A stretch of 64,000 nt of DNA from Methylotuvimicrobium alcaliphilum 20Z (GTDB taxonomy: Bacteria > Pseudomonadota > Gammaproteobacteria > Methylococcales > Methylomonadaceae): positions 1,736,001 through 1,800,000 of the forward strand of contig NC_016112.1 in assembly GCF_000968535.2 (NCBI RefSeq), written 5' to 3'. The notes beneath the pieces are model-generated. The model had not been told where the DNA came from, searched no databases, and saw only the letters and a program-made list of their open reading frames with translations. This document shows, piece by piece, positions 44,863-54,380 of the stretch (position 1 is its first letter; each line of letters starts with the position of its first letter). The position numbers were made by a program, and so were the translations under genes.

Positions 44863-46023
44863 ATGGAAATAGAATTAGTCAAAGTCCAGTCCAGCGATAT
44901 CGAATTAAATACGCCGCTGCCTTTTTCCATTTTTACCTTTGAACAATCGTTGTTGTTGAAGAAAAATACGATTGTTAGCACTGAAAAGCAACTTAACGTG
45001 TTGCTTGAAAAGGGTGTTTATAGGAATCTTACCGAACAAGAGATCGAGCTACGAGAGGCTTTAAAGCAAGAGCCGGATCAAAAAAAACTACAAACCAATC
45101 CGTTTACCGCTATCGCTTATTGCAACCAAAAACTGTATCCACTGCTGCAAGATATAGCAGCTCAAGAAGCCGAGGGTGCACAACCGCGAATAACGAAAAT
45201 TGCCGAGCTTTTACGGATTATTACGGTATTCGATCCTAATGCCGCATTAGGCGCGATTCATTTACTAGGCTGCGCTAATAATTACGCCGTCATTCATTCG
45301 ATTTATACGGCTGTATTGTCCGGCTTACTTGGTCGACGCAGGCAGTTATCCGATAAAGATAACGAATTGATCATTAGCGCGGCGCTGACGATGAATTTAG
45401 GCATGCTGAAATTACAGGATCAGCTTTATCGACAAGATTCTCCGTTGACAAGTGAGCAGCGTCAGCAAATCATAGAACACCCTAAACAAAGCGTCATGTT
45501 ATTAAAAAAAGCCGGTATAGAATCAAGAGATTGGCTGGCGATGGTTTTACAGCATCATGAAAAAAACGACGGTAGCGGTTATCCCAATAAGCTCAGTGGA
45601 GGTGCTATTAGCGAAGGGGCTAAAGTCATCTCTTTGGTTGATATTTATACATCGTTGATCACCGGCCGCAAATATCGAGCTCCGGTTTTGGCGCATGATG
45701 CGATCAAATCGCTGTTTGCGAAACGCGGCAATGAAATCGATGAGCAATTGGCCAATCAATTCATTCGCGAAACCGGTATCTATCCCCCCGGTACATTCGT
45801 CGATTTGCAAAACGGCGAAATTGCATTGATTACTAAACGAGGCACAGTTAAGAACAGTAAAACATCGGGGCCTTACGCGCTCGCTCTTATAAGCCCTCGT
45901 GGTGCCTTTTATCGGGAGCCTCAAAAACGCGATTGCGGCATTGCGCTGTATAAGATTAGCAAGGCTTGCCCGGCGCCAAAGGTATTTAACGTTGATCAAG
46001 CCAATAAGTTTTGGGGCTATTAA
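44863..46023 (+). CDS. HD-GYP-like protein with degenerate HD motif
   Basis: 386 residues. The second half resembles HD-GYP cyclic-di-GMP phosphodiesterases: QHHEKNDGSGYPNKLSGG (residues 230-247) retains HHExxDGxGYP, and IISLVDIYTSL-like DxYxSL follows. However, the metal-binding HD of the HDxGK motif is replaced: the segment reads AALTMNLGMLKLQ with Met177-Asn178. An N-terminal domain (about 1-100) is a DUF3391-like leader. Catalysis is therefore doubtful, and it may act as a c-di-GMP sensor or adaptor. It is monocistronic before nnr. Confidence 0.85.
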   Translation: MEIELVKVQSSDIELNTPLPFSIFTFEQSLLLKKNTIVSTEKQLNVLLEKGVYRNLTEQEIELREALKQEPDQKKLQTNPFTAIAYCNQKLYPLLQDIAAQEAEGAQPRITKIAELLRIITVFDPNAALGAIHLLGCANNYAVIHSIYTAVLSGLLGRRRQLSDKDNELIISAALTMNLGMLKLQDQLYRQDSPLTSEQRQQIIEHPKQSVMLLKKAGIESRDWLAMVLQHHEKNDGSGYPNKLSGGAISEGAKVISLVDIYTSLITGRKYRAPVLAHDAIKSLFAKRGNEIDEQLANQFIRETGIYPPGTFVDLQNGEIALITKRGTVKNSKTSGPYALALISPRGAFYREPQKRDCGIALYKISKACPAPKVFNVDQANKFWGY

Positions 46024-46057
46024 GCCGAACTTAAAAACAATTATCTTCGATGAAGCA

Positions 46058-47527
46058 ATGAATAGGCAAGACCTTCCAAACGAATTATATTCCGCCGATC
46101 AAGTAAGAGAACTGGACCGAACGGCAATCGATGACTTTTGCATTCCCGGTTATGAATTAATGTGCAGGGCAGGTCAATCGGTATTTGAGCGGGTCAAGGC
46201 GTTCTGTCCGGAGGCGACAAGTTGCTCGATTTTTTGCGGCGGCGGTAACAATGCCGGAGATGGCTATGTGATCGCGCGTTTAGCGATCGCTGCCGGAATG
46301 GAGGTAACGGTTTATTCTGTTGTCGAGGCTTCTAGGCTTAAGGGCGATGCGCTCAAGGCATATCGAGATTGTATCGATAGCGGCTGTAAAGTTGCGGCCT
46401 ATGATACGAAAGCTTTACTTGGCGAAGAAGTGATCATCGATGCACTACTAGGTACCGGCTTGGATCGTGAAGTCGAAGGTTTGTATGCCGATGCGATAGC
46501 GGCCATCAATGCCAGTCGGGCTTTCGTCATTGCAGTCGATATTCCAAGCGGATTGAATGCCGATACCGGAAAAATCATGGGCTGTGCAGTCAAAGCGGAT
46601 TTGACCGTGTCTTTTATCGGGTTGAAAAAAGGCTTGTTTACCGGAGATGCGCCTGATTATTGCGGAAAAATTTATTATGCATCGCTCGATATTCCTAACG
46701 CGGTTTTTGACAAGGTCGATTGTGCGGCGCAACGCATTCGTTTTCTGCAACCACCGCGAAGAAGTCGCTGTGCGCACAAAGGTCATAATGGGCATGTCTT
46801 AGTTATCGGCGGTGATCTCGGTTATTCGGGAGCGATTCGTATGGCAGGCGAAGCCGCGTTACGGGTTGGAGCAGGGCTCGTTACTGTGTTGACCCGGCCT
46901 GAGCATGCCATATTGATTAATAGCTCGCGGCCGGAATTGATGTGTCGAGGGGTAGTCGAGTCGGAGTGCATAGACACGATCATCGATAGTGCAGATGTTC
47001 TTGTATTAGGACCCGGGTTGGGACGAAGCGATTGGTCGAAAGGTTTATTCGATGCCGCGACCCGAGTCGCTAAGCCGATGGTGATCGATGCTGACGGCTT
47101 GAACTGGCTGGCGGATTCGGGGCAATACGGTGACCATTTCATATTGACGCCGCATCCGGGCGAGGCTTCGCGTTTGTTGAAATGCTCAGTATCCGAAGTC
47201 GAACATGATCGCTTCGCGGCAGTAAATTCGATCAGGCGGCAATATGGCGGTGTTTGTGTACTGAAAGGGGCGGGTACATTGATTGCTAATCACCATCATA
47301 TCGCAGTTGCCGATGTCGGTAATCCGGGCATGGCAACCGGAGGCATGGGGGATGTTCTGACCGGGGTGATTGCCGGGCTGTTGGCTCAAGGGTTCAGCAA
47401 TTGGGAAAGCGCCGAACAAGGTGTTTATATTCATGGTTCGGCTGCCGATGCGGCTGCTGTCGATGGCGGTGAGCGGGGCCTTTTGGCGACCGATTTGATG
47501 CCTTATTTGAGGCGCTTGGTAAACTAA
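46058..47527 (+). CDS. nnr: Bifunctional NAD(P)H-hydrate epimerase/dehydratase (Nnr)
   Basis: 489 residues from ATG 46058, the start fitting the usual epimerase N-terminus (LPNELYSADQVRELDRTAID). The N-terminal half (YjeF_N) has FCGGGNNAGDGYVIARLA; the C-terminal half (ribokinase-like, YjeF_C) has GHNGHVLVIGGDLGYSGAIR, VLGPGLGRSDW and NPGMATGGMGDVLTGVIAGL. Together they repair hydrated NADH and NADPH. It shares its stop region with tsaE (TAATG), in the conserved order nnr-tsaE-amidase-mutL-miaA. Confidence 0.96.
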   Translation: MNRQDLPNELYSADQVRELDRTAIDDFCIPGYELMCRAGQSVFERVKAFCPEATSCSIFCGGGNNAGDGYVIARLAIAAGMEVTVYSVVEASRLKGDALKAYRDCIDSGCKVAAYDTKALLGEEVIIDALLGTGLDREVEGLYADAIAAINASRAFVIAVDIPSGLNADTGKIMGCAVKADLTVSFIGLKKGLFTGDAPDYCGKIYYASLDIPNAVFDKVDCAAQRIRFLQPPRRSRCAHKGHNGHVLVIGGDLGYSGAIRMAGEAALRVGAGLVTVLTRPEHAILINSSRPELMCRGVVESECIDTIIDSADVLVLGPGLGRSDWSKGLFDAATRVAKPMVIDADGLNWLADSGQYGDHFILTPHPGEASRLLKCSVSEVEHDRFAAVNSIRRQYGGVCVLKGAGTLIANHHHIAVADVGNPGMATGGMGDVLTGVIAGLLAQGFSNWESAEQGVYIHGSAADAAAVDGGERGLLATDLMPYLRRLVN

Positions 47528-48000
47528 TGCAAATAAAACTGAGAAATACAGAGGCAACCGAAGCCTTCGGCGCCGAGTTGTCTAGGCTGTTGCCGCATAA
47601 GTGTCTGATCTTTTTAAAAGGCCAATTAGGCGCCGGAAAGACTACGTTGGTCCGGGGCTTGTTGAGAGCGTTTGGACATCAGGGAGCGGTTAAAAGTCCG
47701 ACTTATACGCTCGTTGAGGAGTATATGTCGAATGGTCGGGCCGTTATTCATTTTGATTTGTATCGTTTATCTGACCCGGAAGAGCTGGAGTGGATCGGGA
47801 TTAATGATTATTTGGATCAAGATGCGGTTTGTTTAATCGAGTGGCCGGAAATGGGCGAAGGTTTTCTGCCGGAGCCTGATTTAGTCTTGACCTTGAGCGT
47901 TGTCGGGCAAGAGCGAAACCTAAAAGTGGAAGCTAGCAATTTAAGCTTAAAAAATTTTTTATCTAACGTGATAAAACAAAGACATACTGCTATACTTTAA
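47527..48000 (+). CDS. tsaE: tRNA threonylcarbamoyladenosine biosynthesis ATPase TsaE
   Basis: 157 residues. The Walker A FLKGQLGAGKTTLVRGLLRA and the switch KSPTYTLVEEY, with HFDLYRLSDPEELEWIGIND downstream, are diagnostic of TsaE (YjeE). It works with TsaB and TsaD to install t6A37 on ANN-decoding tRNAs. The start codon overlaps the nnr stop. Confidence 0.96.
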   Translation: MQIKLRNTEATEAFGAELSRLLPHKCLIFLKGQLGAGKTTLVRGLLRAFGHQGAVKSPTYTLVEEYMSNGRAVIHFDLYRLSDPEELEWIGINDYLDQDAVCLIEWPEMGEGFLPEPDLVLTLSVVGQERNLKVEASNLSLKNFLSNVIKQRHTAIL

Positions 48001-48301
48001 ACGAATTTATAACTTGAATACTTTTAAAATTGAGAAATAACTAAGCGATTCATTGAAGTTCTTGTATTTTCAATTGCTTAGGGAAGGACAAAAAAACTGT
48101 CGGTTGCGAAAGATATAAAATGCCCGTTCCTTAACGTCTAATTTCGGTGCTCAAGTCTTAAAGTTATAGAAAAGTTAAAAAGATAATGTCTGCTAATTTT
48201 AATTGAACTGGATACTTATTAAAATTAAGTCCGGAAATTTAGCGTCAAACATTCAATGACGGGGATTTACCGTCGGTAAAATAGCAAGCTTAGGTTAGGT
48301 C
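48001..48301. other. AT-rich spacer before the amidase gene
   Basis: 301 bp, no gene and no recognised repeat. The AT-rich run, with AAAGATATAAAATGCCCG near 48108-48126, could hold the amidase promoter; no element can be assigned firmly. Confidence 0.5.
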
Positions 48302-49720
48302 ATGCGTAGTTTTATCAATATCTTATTCATTGCGGTGTTGCATTTCTGGGCAGGGTCGGCGTTTGCGCAACAAACGGCGGTTAATTCCTTGAAGCATCAA
48401 GTGTCTTCCGATCACTCTAGTTTGATTTTCGATCTATCGGCAAAATTTTCACATAAAGTATTCCAACTAGATAATCCTCCGCGTTTAGTTATCGACATCC
48501 GTGATGCTCGCTTAAACGGAAAACTTGACCAGCCGTCTGCGAATCATCCGTTGTTTAAAAAAATTCGAAGCGCGGTTCGTAACGACAAAGATTTGCGAGT
48601 TGTCGTCGATTTGAAAAAGAACGGAATAGCTAAGAATTTGACGATTCCTGCTAATCAATCCGGTGGCTATCAATTGATGATTGATTTTTTTGCCAAACAG
48701 GACGGTCTTGCTGCCAAGCCTCCCGTTACACTGTCGGTTGCATCGCATCCATTGGTTTCAAAGCGAAACGCTTCGCTTAATCCCGTTAAAAGGCCTTCCG
48801 CGAGGTCCGAAGCGTTAGCTGTAGCACATAATAAACCGGTGAAAAAAGCGCCGCAACGAAGCAAAGACGTTGTAATAGCGATCGATGCCGGACATGGCGG
48901 TCAAGACCCTGGGGCAAAAGGTCCGCACGGCACTCATGAAAAAGATGTGACTTTTGCGATCGCAAAAAAATTGGCGGCATTGATCGATAGGAAGCAGGGA
49001 ATGAGAGCCGTGATGGTGCGTCAGGGCGACTATTATATCGATCTGAAAAAACGCATGAAAATCGCTCGAGAATCAAAGGCCGATTTATTTGTATCGATCC
49101 ATGCCGATGCCTACGATAATCCAAGCGTTAAAGGTGCGTCGGTATTTACCTTATCTAACAAAGGTGCGACGACCGAAATGGCGCGATGGTTGGCTAATCA
49201 TGAAAATTCCGCCGATCTGGTTGGAGGCGTCAGCTTAGTCGATAAAGACGACGTATTGGCGTCCGTGCTACTCGATCTATCGATGACCGCCACTCAAGAA
49301 GCCAGTCAAAATGCAGCGACAAAGGTGCTCGGAAGTCTGAAGCAAGTTGGTCATTTACACTCTAGATCGGTGCAAAAAGCAGGTTTTTTGGTGCTTAAAT
49401 CGCCCGATGTACCGGCAATATTGGTCGAAACTGCCTTTATTTCGAACCCGGACGAAGAAAGTAAATTGCGTAGTGTTGCCCATCAGAACAAAATGGCCAG
49501 AGCTATTTTCAATGGTATCGACAGTTACTTTCAGCAAGCGGCGCCGGCCGGAACATATATTGCCGAACAAGGTCGGCAACACGTCATCAGCCGAGGCGAA
49601 ACTCTGTCAGGTATAGCGCAGCAATACGGAATCAGCATGCAGAAAATTAAAACGACTAATGCAATGAATGGTAATCAGGTTAGGATCGGCCAAGTTTTAA
49701 GTATTCCTGTTGATGGGTGA
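48302..49720 (+). CDS. N-acetylmuramoyl-L-alanine amidase with AMIN and LysM domains (AmiB/AmiC type)
   Basis: 472 residues. A signal peptide ending GSAFA (about residue 22) is followed by an AMIN domain (about 30-125, LIFDLSAKFSHKVFQLDNPP), a linker, and the amidase_3 catalytic domain. Its zinc ligands are visible in IAIDAGHGGQDPGAKGPHGT, the Glu in HEKDVTFAIAKKL, and SIHADA; the C-terminal catalytic Glu is in ILVETAFISNPDEE. A LysM repeat closes the protein (HVISRGETLSGIAQQYGISM). It splits septal peptidoglycan during division. Position between tsaE and mutL is conserved. Confidence 0.95.
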   Translation: MRSFINILFIAVLHFWAGSAFAQQTAVNSLKHQVSSDHSSLIFDLSAKFSHKVFQLDNPPRLVIDIRDARLNGKLDQPSANHPLFKKIRSAVRNDKDLRVVVDLKKNGIAKNLTIPANQSGGYQLMIDFFAKQDGLAAKPPVTLSVASHPLVSKRNASLNPVKRPSARSEALAVAHNKPVKKAPQRSKDVVIAIDAGHGGQDPGAKGPHGTHEKDVTFAIAKKLAALIDRKQGMRAVMVRQGDYYIDLKKRMKIARESKADLFVSIHADAYDNPSVKGASVFTLSNKGATTEMARWLANHENSADLVGGVSLVDKDDVLASVLLDLSMTATQEASQNAATKVLGSLKQVGHLHSRSVQKAGFLVLKSPDVPAILVETAFISNPDEESKLRSVAHQNKMARAIFNGIDSYFQQAAPAGTYIAEQGRQHVISRGETLSGIAQQYGISMQKIKTTNAMNGNQVRIGQVLSIPVDG

Positions 49721-49728
49721 TTTTTAAA

Positions 49729-49783
49729 GGTGAAAGACGAAAGGTGAAAGGTGAAAGGTGAAAGGTGAAAGGTGAAAGGTGAA
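49729..49783. repeat. Heptanucleotide tandem repeat (GGTGAAA)n, locus 2
   Basis: About eight units of GGTGAAA with one GACGAAA variant, starting 8 bp after the amidase stop codon. Same family as 38370-38430 and 54369-54496. Confidence 0.85.
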
Positions 49784-49822
49784 TCGGGGTTTGGTTTACC
49801 AATCCTGTTATCTATACCTTTC

Positions 49823-49970
49823 GCACTTCAAATTTCGGGAATGCCAGAGGAGGCGCCGGGGTGTTCGACAAAGGCTTTGTCAGCATGGTGCTGGCATAGA
49901 GCCTACAGGGACGTATTCACGGCGTCCTTTGACGGCCACCCCTGCGCCGAATTTTGATATACGATGAGTA
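49823..49970. repeat. GACGCCGTGAATACGTCC dispersed repeat (inverted), copy 2
   Basis: TTTCGCACTTCAAATTTCGG ... GGGACGTATTCACGGCGTCC ... GCGCCGAATTTTGATATACG; it reads as the reverse of the unit at 56796-56953. Confidence 0.7.
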
Positions 49971-50150
49971 TATAAACATAAATGAGCAGTTGAGGCTTCA
50001 CCAGGCCGGTGAAAGTGTTGTAGACCCTTCATGCTTTGACTTGGCTCAGTACGAACGGTCTACAACACATGCCAACTGCTTTTTTCAGGATAAAAAGCAC
50101 TTTATCTACGAAACACGCGAAAATCACGCAGATTTTTGCTTGTTTTAATT

Positions 50151-50297
50151 GGCTTCCCACCTGAGGCGGGACAAAAGCACTAAGGATTAACCGTTCGCCC
50201 TGAGCCTGTCGAAGGGTGAATGGAAAAATCCTGGGTCGATAAGTTAAGCCGTCCATGGTTCGACAGGCTCACCACGAACGGCTTAACTTAACCTGAT
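50151..50297. repeat. Dispersed CCTGTCGAA element, inverted partial copy
   Basis: It starts GGCTTCCCACCTGAGGCGGG, carries both CCTGTCGAA blocks, and ends without the second terminal repeat found at 34824 and 50699. Confidence 0.7.
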
Positions 50298-50356
50298 TAG
50301 CAAGATGCTTCAGCTTGCTGAAGCCAACTGTCCGAGCAGCGGCCAGTCGTAGCCAC

Positions 50357-50472
50357 TTCTGCGGGACGGGTTATTTAACCCGTCCCCAACGTTTCGGTTT
50401 GCCCTAAACATTTCGGCTGACTTCGGCCAAAGTCAAAACGTTTAGGACGGGGTTGCAAACCCCGTCCTGCTA
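50357..50472. repeat. GGGACGGGTTATTTAACCCGTCCC repeat region
   Basis: A short perfect hairpin GGGACGGGTTA/TAACCCGTCCC is followed by ...AAACGTTTAGGACGGGGT and GCAAACCCCGTCCTGC. It is related to 13011-13128. With the flanking elements it fills the 49721-50766 gap; no gene is seen in that stretch. Confidence 0.65.
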
Positions 50473-50529
50473 GGAATATGCTGGTTTTTGGGCTTTAGCT
50501 GAAGAAACTTGCTAATCAGGTAACTTAAT

Positions 50530-50699
50530 GGCAGTGACCTAAGGCGGGACAAAAGCACTAAGGATTAACCATTCGCCCTGAGCCCTTCGGCTGCGCTCAG
50601 GAGAGCCCTGTCGAAGGGTGGACGGTTAATCCGCCCATGGTTCGACAGGCTCACCACGAACGGATTAACCTTAAACTGTTCCGCATTAAGTGAGTAGCC
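50530..50699. repeat. Dispersed CCTGTCGAA element, complete inverted copy
   Basis: 170 bp, ends GGCAGTGACCTAAGGCGGGA and ...GCATTAAGTGAGTAGCC, inverse of 34824-34970 with a 20-bp internal insertion (CTTCGGCTGCGCTCAGGAG). Confidence 0.7.
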
Positions 50700-50766
50700 T
50701 TGTAATTCAAACTGACACGGCTTTGACCGATCGGCTAAAATAGCCGATTTGGTTTCAGACTGTTCA

Positions 50767-52584
50767 ATGCGTATTCATTCTCTTCCGACTCAACTCGTCA
50801 ATCAGATCGCCGCAGGCGAGGTCGTCGAAAGGCCTTCTTCGGTCGTTAAGGAGTTGGTCGAAAATTGCTTCGATGCCGGGGCTACGTCTGTTGCCATCGA
50901 AATCGAGCAGGGAGGCATGCGCCGGATCAAAATTCGAGACGACGGCTGCGGTATCGACAAGGATGACCTGCCGCTGGCCTTGTCTCGCCATGCCACCAGC
51001 AAAATCGCGACACTCGACGATTTGGAGCATGTTTCGACAATGGGTTTTCGCGGCGAAGCCTTGCCCAGCATTAGCTCGGTCGCCCGGCTGACGTTGATTT
51101 CCAGAACCGAGGCTGCCGATTGCGCGTGGCGAGTCGATGCGGACGGTTCCGAGCAAAATTTCGATCCGAAGCCTGACCCGCATCCTCAAGGCACGACCGT
51201 CGATGTGCGCGATTTGTTTTACAACACCCCGGCTCGCCGAAAATTTCTCAAAACCGAAAAAACCGAATTCGGTCATATCGAAACGTTGATTAAACGCATG
51301 GCGTTGAGCCGTTTCGATATCGGATTTGCCTTGACGCATAATCAACGCGAAGTGTTGAATCTAAAACCGGTCACGACCGAGGTGCAGCGCGAACAGCGTA
51401 TCGCCGGTATTTGCGGTTCGGAGTTCATCGACAATTCGGTCAAAATCGATTTCGAGGCTTCGGGTTTGCAATTGACCGGATGGGTCGGTTTGCCGACTTT
51501 TTCGCGAAGCCAGCAGGACATGCAGTTTTTTTATGTCAACGGCCGTTTGATCAAGGACAAGTTGGTCTCGCATGCGGTGAAACAGGCTTATCAGGATGTG
51601 CTTTATCACGGCCGCCATCCGGTATTCGTGCTGTATTTGAATCTCGATCCGGCCTTGGTCGATGTCAACGCGCATCCTGCTAAACTCGAGGTCCGTTTCA
51701 GGGAAGGCCGTCTGGTCCATGATTTTCTGTATCGGGCGCTGCATCGGTCTTTGGCCGATTTACGGCCGGGGAGTCAAGAACAACGGTCCGTTCCGATTGA
51801 AGAATTTGTTCCGATGCCGCCGCAAACTTCGGAGCAGCCGCCCGTCAATCCGCAAGTCCAATTTCAAGCCAAGCCGAAGCAAAATACGCTGCCGCTGCAT
51901 GTCGAGGAGGATATTCGCGCTTACGCATCACTGTATCCGGCGGCCGAGCCGGAACCTGAAAGCAAAAGCCCCAAGCCCGCACCACCCGGCGAAGAGTCGT
52001 ATCATCCTTTGGGGTATGCCGTCGCGCATCTGCATAATATCTATATTCTTGCCGAAACGCCGAAAGGCATCATTCTGGTCGATACGCACGCAGCGCATGA
52101 GCGCGTCACCTATGAACGCTTGAAGCAACAATTCAATAACGGTAGCGTGCCGAGTCAGCCATTGTTGTTGCCGATCAAGATCGCGGTCAGCGCTGGTGAA
52201 GCCGATTTGGCCGAACAGCACCAGGATTTTTTCAATGCGCTCGGGTTCGAATTGAACCGCTCGGGTCCTGAAACGATCGTGTTGCGTTCGGTGCCGGTAT
52301 TGTTGGCCGGCGGCGATAGCGAGGCACTGATTCGGGACGTGTTGGCCGATATCATCGAGCACGGCTTGAGCACGCGGATTCAGGAAAAAGCCAATGAAGT
52401 TCTCGCGACGGTCGCTTGTCACGGCTCGGTCCGAGCGCGCCGCCGTTTGTCGATCGACGAAATGAATGCCTTGTTGCGAGACATGGAACGGACCGAACGC
52501 ATCGGGCAATGTAATCATGGACGCCCGACTTGGGTCGAACTATCGACTCAGGAACTGGATAAATTTTTCCTGCGCGGACGGTAA
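50767..52584 (+). CDS. mutL: DNA mismatch repair protein MutL
   Basis: 605 residues from ATG 50767 (first family residues MRIHSLPTQLVNQIAAGEVV). The GHKL ATPase motifs are VKELVENCFDAGATSV, IKIRDDGCGID and MGFRGEALPSISSV. A proline-rich linker (about 345-420) leads to the dimerisation domain with LVDTHAAHERVTYERL, which keeps the DxHAxxExxxxE metal-binding pattern of endonuclease-type MutL. This suggests a MutH-independent nicking system (inference). miaA follows 7 bp later. Confidence 0.96.
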   Translation: MRIHSLPTQLVNQIAAGEVVERPSSVVKELVENCFDAGATSVAIEIEQGGMRRIKIRDDGCGIDKDDLPLALSRHATSKIATLDDLEHVSTMGFRGEALPSISSVARLTLISRTEAADCAWRVDADGSEQNFDPKPDPHPQGTTVDVRDLFYNTPARRKFLKTEKTEFGHIETLIKRMALSRFDIGFALTHNQREVLNLKPVTTEVQREQRIAGICGSEFIDNSVKIDFEASGLQLTGWVGLPTFSRSQQDMQFFYVNGRLIKDKLVSHAVKQAYQDVLYHGRHPVFVLYLNLDPALVDVNAHPAKLEVRFREGRLVHDFLYRALHRSLADLRPGSQEQRSVPIEEFVPMPPQTSEQPPVNPQVQFQAKPKQNTLPLHVEEDIRAYASLYPAAEPEPESKSPKPAPPGEESYHPLGYAVAHLHNIYILAETPKGIILVDTHAAHERVTYERLKQQFNNGSVPSQPLLLPIKIAVSAGEADLAEQHQDFFNALGFELNRSGPETIVLRSVPVLLAGGDSEALIRDVLADIIEHGLSTRIQEKANEVLATVACHGSVRARRRLSIDEMNALLRDMERTERIGQCNHGRPTWVELSTQELDKFFLRGR

Positions 52585-52591
52585 GCGTATC

Positions 52592-53530
52592 GTGAACGAA
52601 AAAGCCAAACCCACGGCGGTTTTTTTGATGGGGCCGACAGCTTCCGGCAAGACCTCTTTATCGGTGCGACTGGCCGAAGCGCTCGATGCCGAGATTATCA
52701 GTGTCGATTCGGCGCTCGTCTATCGCGGCATGGATATCGGTACCGCGAAACCCACGCCGGCTGAAAGAGGCGGCATTGCGCATCATTTGATCGATATTCT
52801 CGATCCGAGCGAGACATTTTCGACCGGACAATTTCGATCCCGAACGCTGGAATTGATCGCGGATATCAGCGCGCGCGGCAAATTGCCCTTGTTGACCGGC
52901 GGCACGATGCTGTATTTCAATGCGCTCAATCACGGATTGGCGCAACTGCCGACCGCCGACGCTGCGGTCAGGGCTGAACTGGATAAAGAGCTCGAACACA
53001 TCGGCAAGGAAGCGATGCATCGGCGACTGGCGCAAGTCGATCCAGACTCCGCCGCGCGTATTCATCCGAACGATCCGCAGCGGGTGCAACGGGCGCTCGA
53101 GGTGTATCGATTGACCGGCAGAACCTTGACCGAATTGTTCAGCGAAGCAGAGACCCAGCCGCTTCCTTTTCGCGCGGTCAAATTGATCATCGCGCCGCAG
53201 GACCGAAAACTACTACACGAAATCATCGCAAAACGGTTTCATCAAATGTTGGAACAAGGCTTGGTCGAAGAGGTGGAAAAACTTTATCGGCGCGGCGATT
53301 TATCGGAAAAAATGCCGTCGATACGTGCGGTCGGTTACCGACAAGTGTGGTCGTATTTACAAGGCGAATACGAGCATGCCGAGATGACCGAGAAAGCCAT
53401 CGCCGCGACCCGGCAATTGGCGAAGCGGCAGTTCACCTGGTTGCGTCGTGAAAGCGATGCTCACGCACTAATCAGCGGCGATCCGAAAGCATTGGACCTC
53501 GCTTTGCGGTATATTGTCGAGTCGGGTTGA
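52592..53530 (+). CDS. miaA: tRNA dimethylallyltransferase MiaA
   Basis: 312 residues from GTG 52592, the start consistent with the N-terminal P-loop (VFLMGPTASGKTSLSVRLAE) near residue 10; the longer open frame overlaps mutL. It adds the dimethylallyl group to A37 of tRNAs reading UNN codons. IISVDSALVYRGMDIGTAKP and SIRAVGYRQVWSYL are signature motifs. In related genomes hfq follows; here a lipoprotein gene follows instead. Confidence 0.96.
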   Translation: MNEKAKPTAVFLMGPTASGKTSLSVRLAEALDAEIISVDSALVYRGMDIGTAKPTPAERGGIAHHLIDILDPSETFSTGQFRSRTLELIADISARGKLPLLTGGTMLYFNALNHGLAQLPTADAAVRAELDKELEHIGKEAMHRRLAQVDPDSAARIHPNDPQRVQRALEVYRLTGRTLTELFSEAETQPLPFRAVKLIIAPQDRKLLHEIIAKRFHQMLEQGLVEEVEKLYRRGDLSEKMPSIRAVGYRQVWSYLQGEYEHAEMTEKAIAATRQLAKRQFTWLRRESDAHALISGDPKALDLALRYIVESG

Positions 53531-53549
53531 GCCGTATTCTGGAGGAGCC

Positions 53550-54380
53550 GTGTCTAGACTTTCGATAGCTTGTAGGATGTGCACCGCGTACCTGTTGCAA
53601 TGGATAAGACGCCCCGAATCTTTTCTACGATCGCTATTTTGGCTGCCGATACTGTTGATGTCCGCTTGCACGACACCGGTCAAGGACGGGACGTTCCGGA
53701 TCATGTATCAAAGCGGTATGGATCCGGTTTTCGCGATTCCTTCGGTTCGGGAACGCATGATCTATTTGGCGCAACAGGAATGGTCTCTATTCGGACGTCC
53801 CATAGCCGACTATAACGGCGGCGAACCCGAATTGATCTTTCCAGAAGACAAGGAGGCGACGCACGAAACCCAAGCACCTTATTTCTCCCGAGTCATTCTT
53901 TATTGGTACAACGCGACGCATTTGCCTTTATTAAATCACGAAGGTGAAGTTCGGCCCTGGTCGGCTGCCTTTATTGTTTGGTTGGCGCGTAGCGCCGGTG
54001 TGTCGGAACAGGATTTGCCTTCGACCGTGTTGCATTGGGACTATATCCAACATTCTCTGTCGGCCGGAAAAAATGCCCGCTTTATCGCCCGCGACGCGCA
54101 TTTTTTCAGTCCTAAACCCGGCGATTTGTTATGCGCGCCGCGCAGCGAAGTTTTTACGCAACAAGTCCAGTCATTCAAACAATTACGCAGAGGGCCTTAT
54201 CATTGCGATTTGGTCGTGGCCAAAAACCACGATGCGCTCGAAGTGATCGGCGGCAATGTGCTCGATGCGGTGTCGATGACGCGCGTGGAATTGGATGGCA
54301 AAGGCATTGTAAAGCCGACCCAAGAGCGCCCTTGGTTGATTGTTTTGGAGCAGAGGGAAGGTAATAAAGAGGAAAGGTGA
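53550..54380 (+). CDS. DUF2272 lipoprotein
   Basis: 276 residues from GTG 53550, chosen for the GGAGGA box about 6 bp upstream. An N-terminal export signal ends in a lipobox (LLMSAC). The body matches DUF2272, a NlpC/P60-like fold: [20 protein letters not shown] and [11 protein letters not shown], with the distal His in YHCDLVVAK. The NlpC/P60 catalytic Cys position appears to be Ser in PWSAAF. Cell-wall-related function is plausible. The 3' end (GAG GAA AGG TGA) merges into a heptanucleotide repeat. Confidence 0.8.
   Translation: MSRLSIACRMCTAYLLQWIRRPESFLRSLFWLPILLMSACTTPVKDGTFRIMYQSGMDPVFAIPSVRERMIYLAQQEWSLFGRPIADYNGGEPELIFPEDKEATHETQAPYFSRVILYWYNATHLPLLNHEGEVRPWSAAFIVWLARSAGVSEQDLPSTVLHWDYIQHSLSAGKNARFIARDAHFFSPKPGDLLCAPRSEVFTQQVQSFKQLRRGPYHCDLVVAKNHDALEVIGGNVLDAVSMTRVELDGKGIVKPTQERPWLIVLEQREGNKEER

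Noticed and set aside
49772-50148. Short open frames after the amidase gene
   Set aside because: They consist of heptamer and GTGAATACGTCC repeat sequence, and no homologous domain is visible.
53550-54380. Loss of the NlpC/P60 catalytic Cys (Ser at PWSAAF) in the DUF2272 lipoprotein as a special event
   Set aside because: I recall that DUF2272 members commonly have Ser here, so I did not treat it as a loss in this organism.
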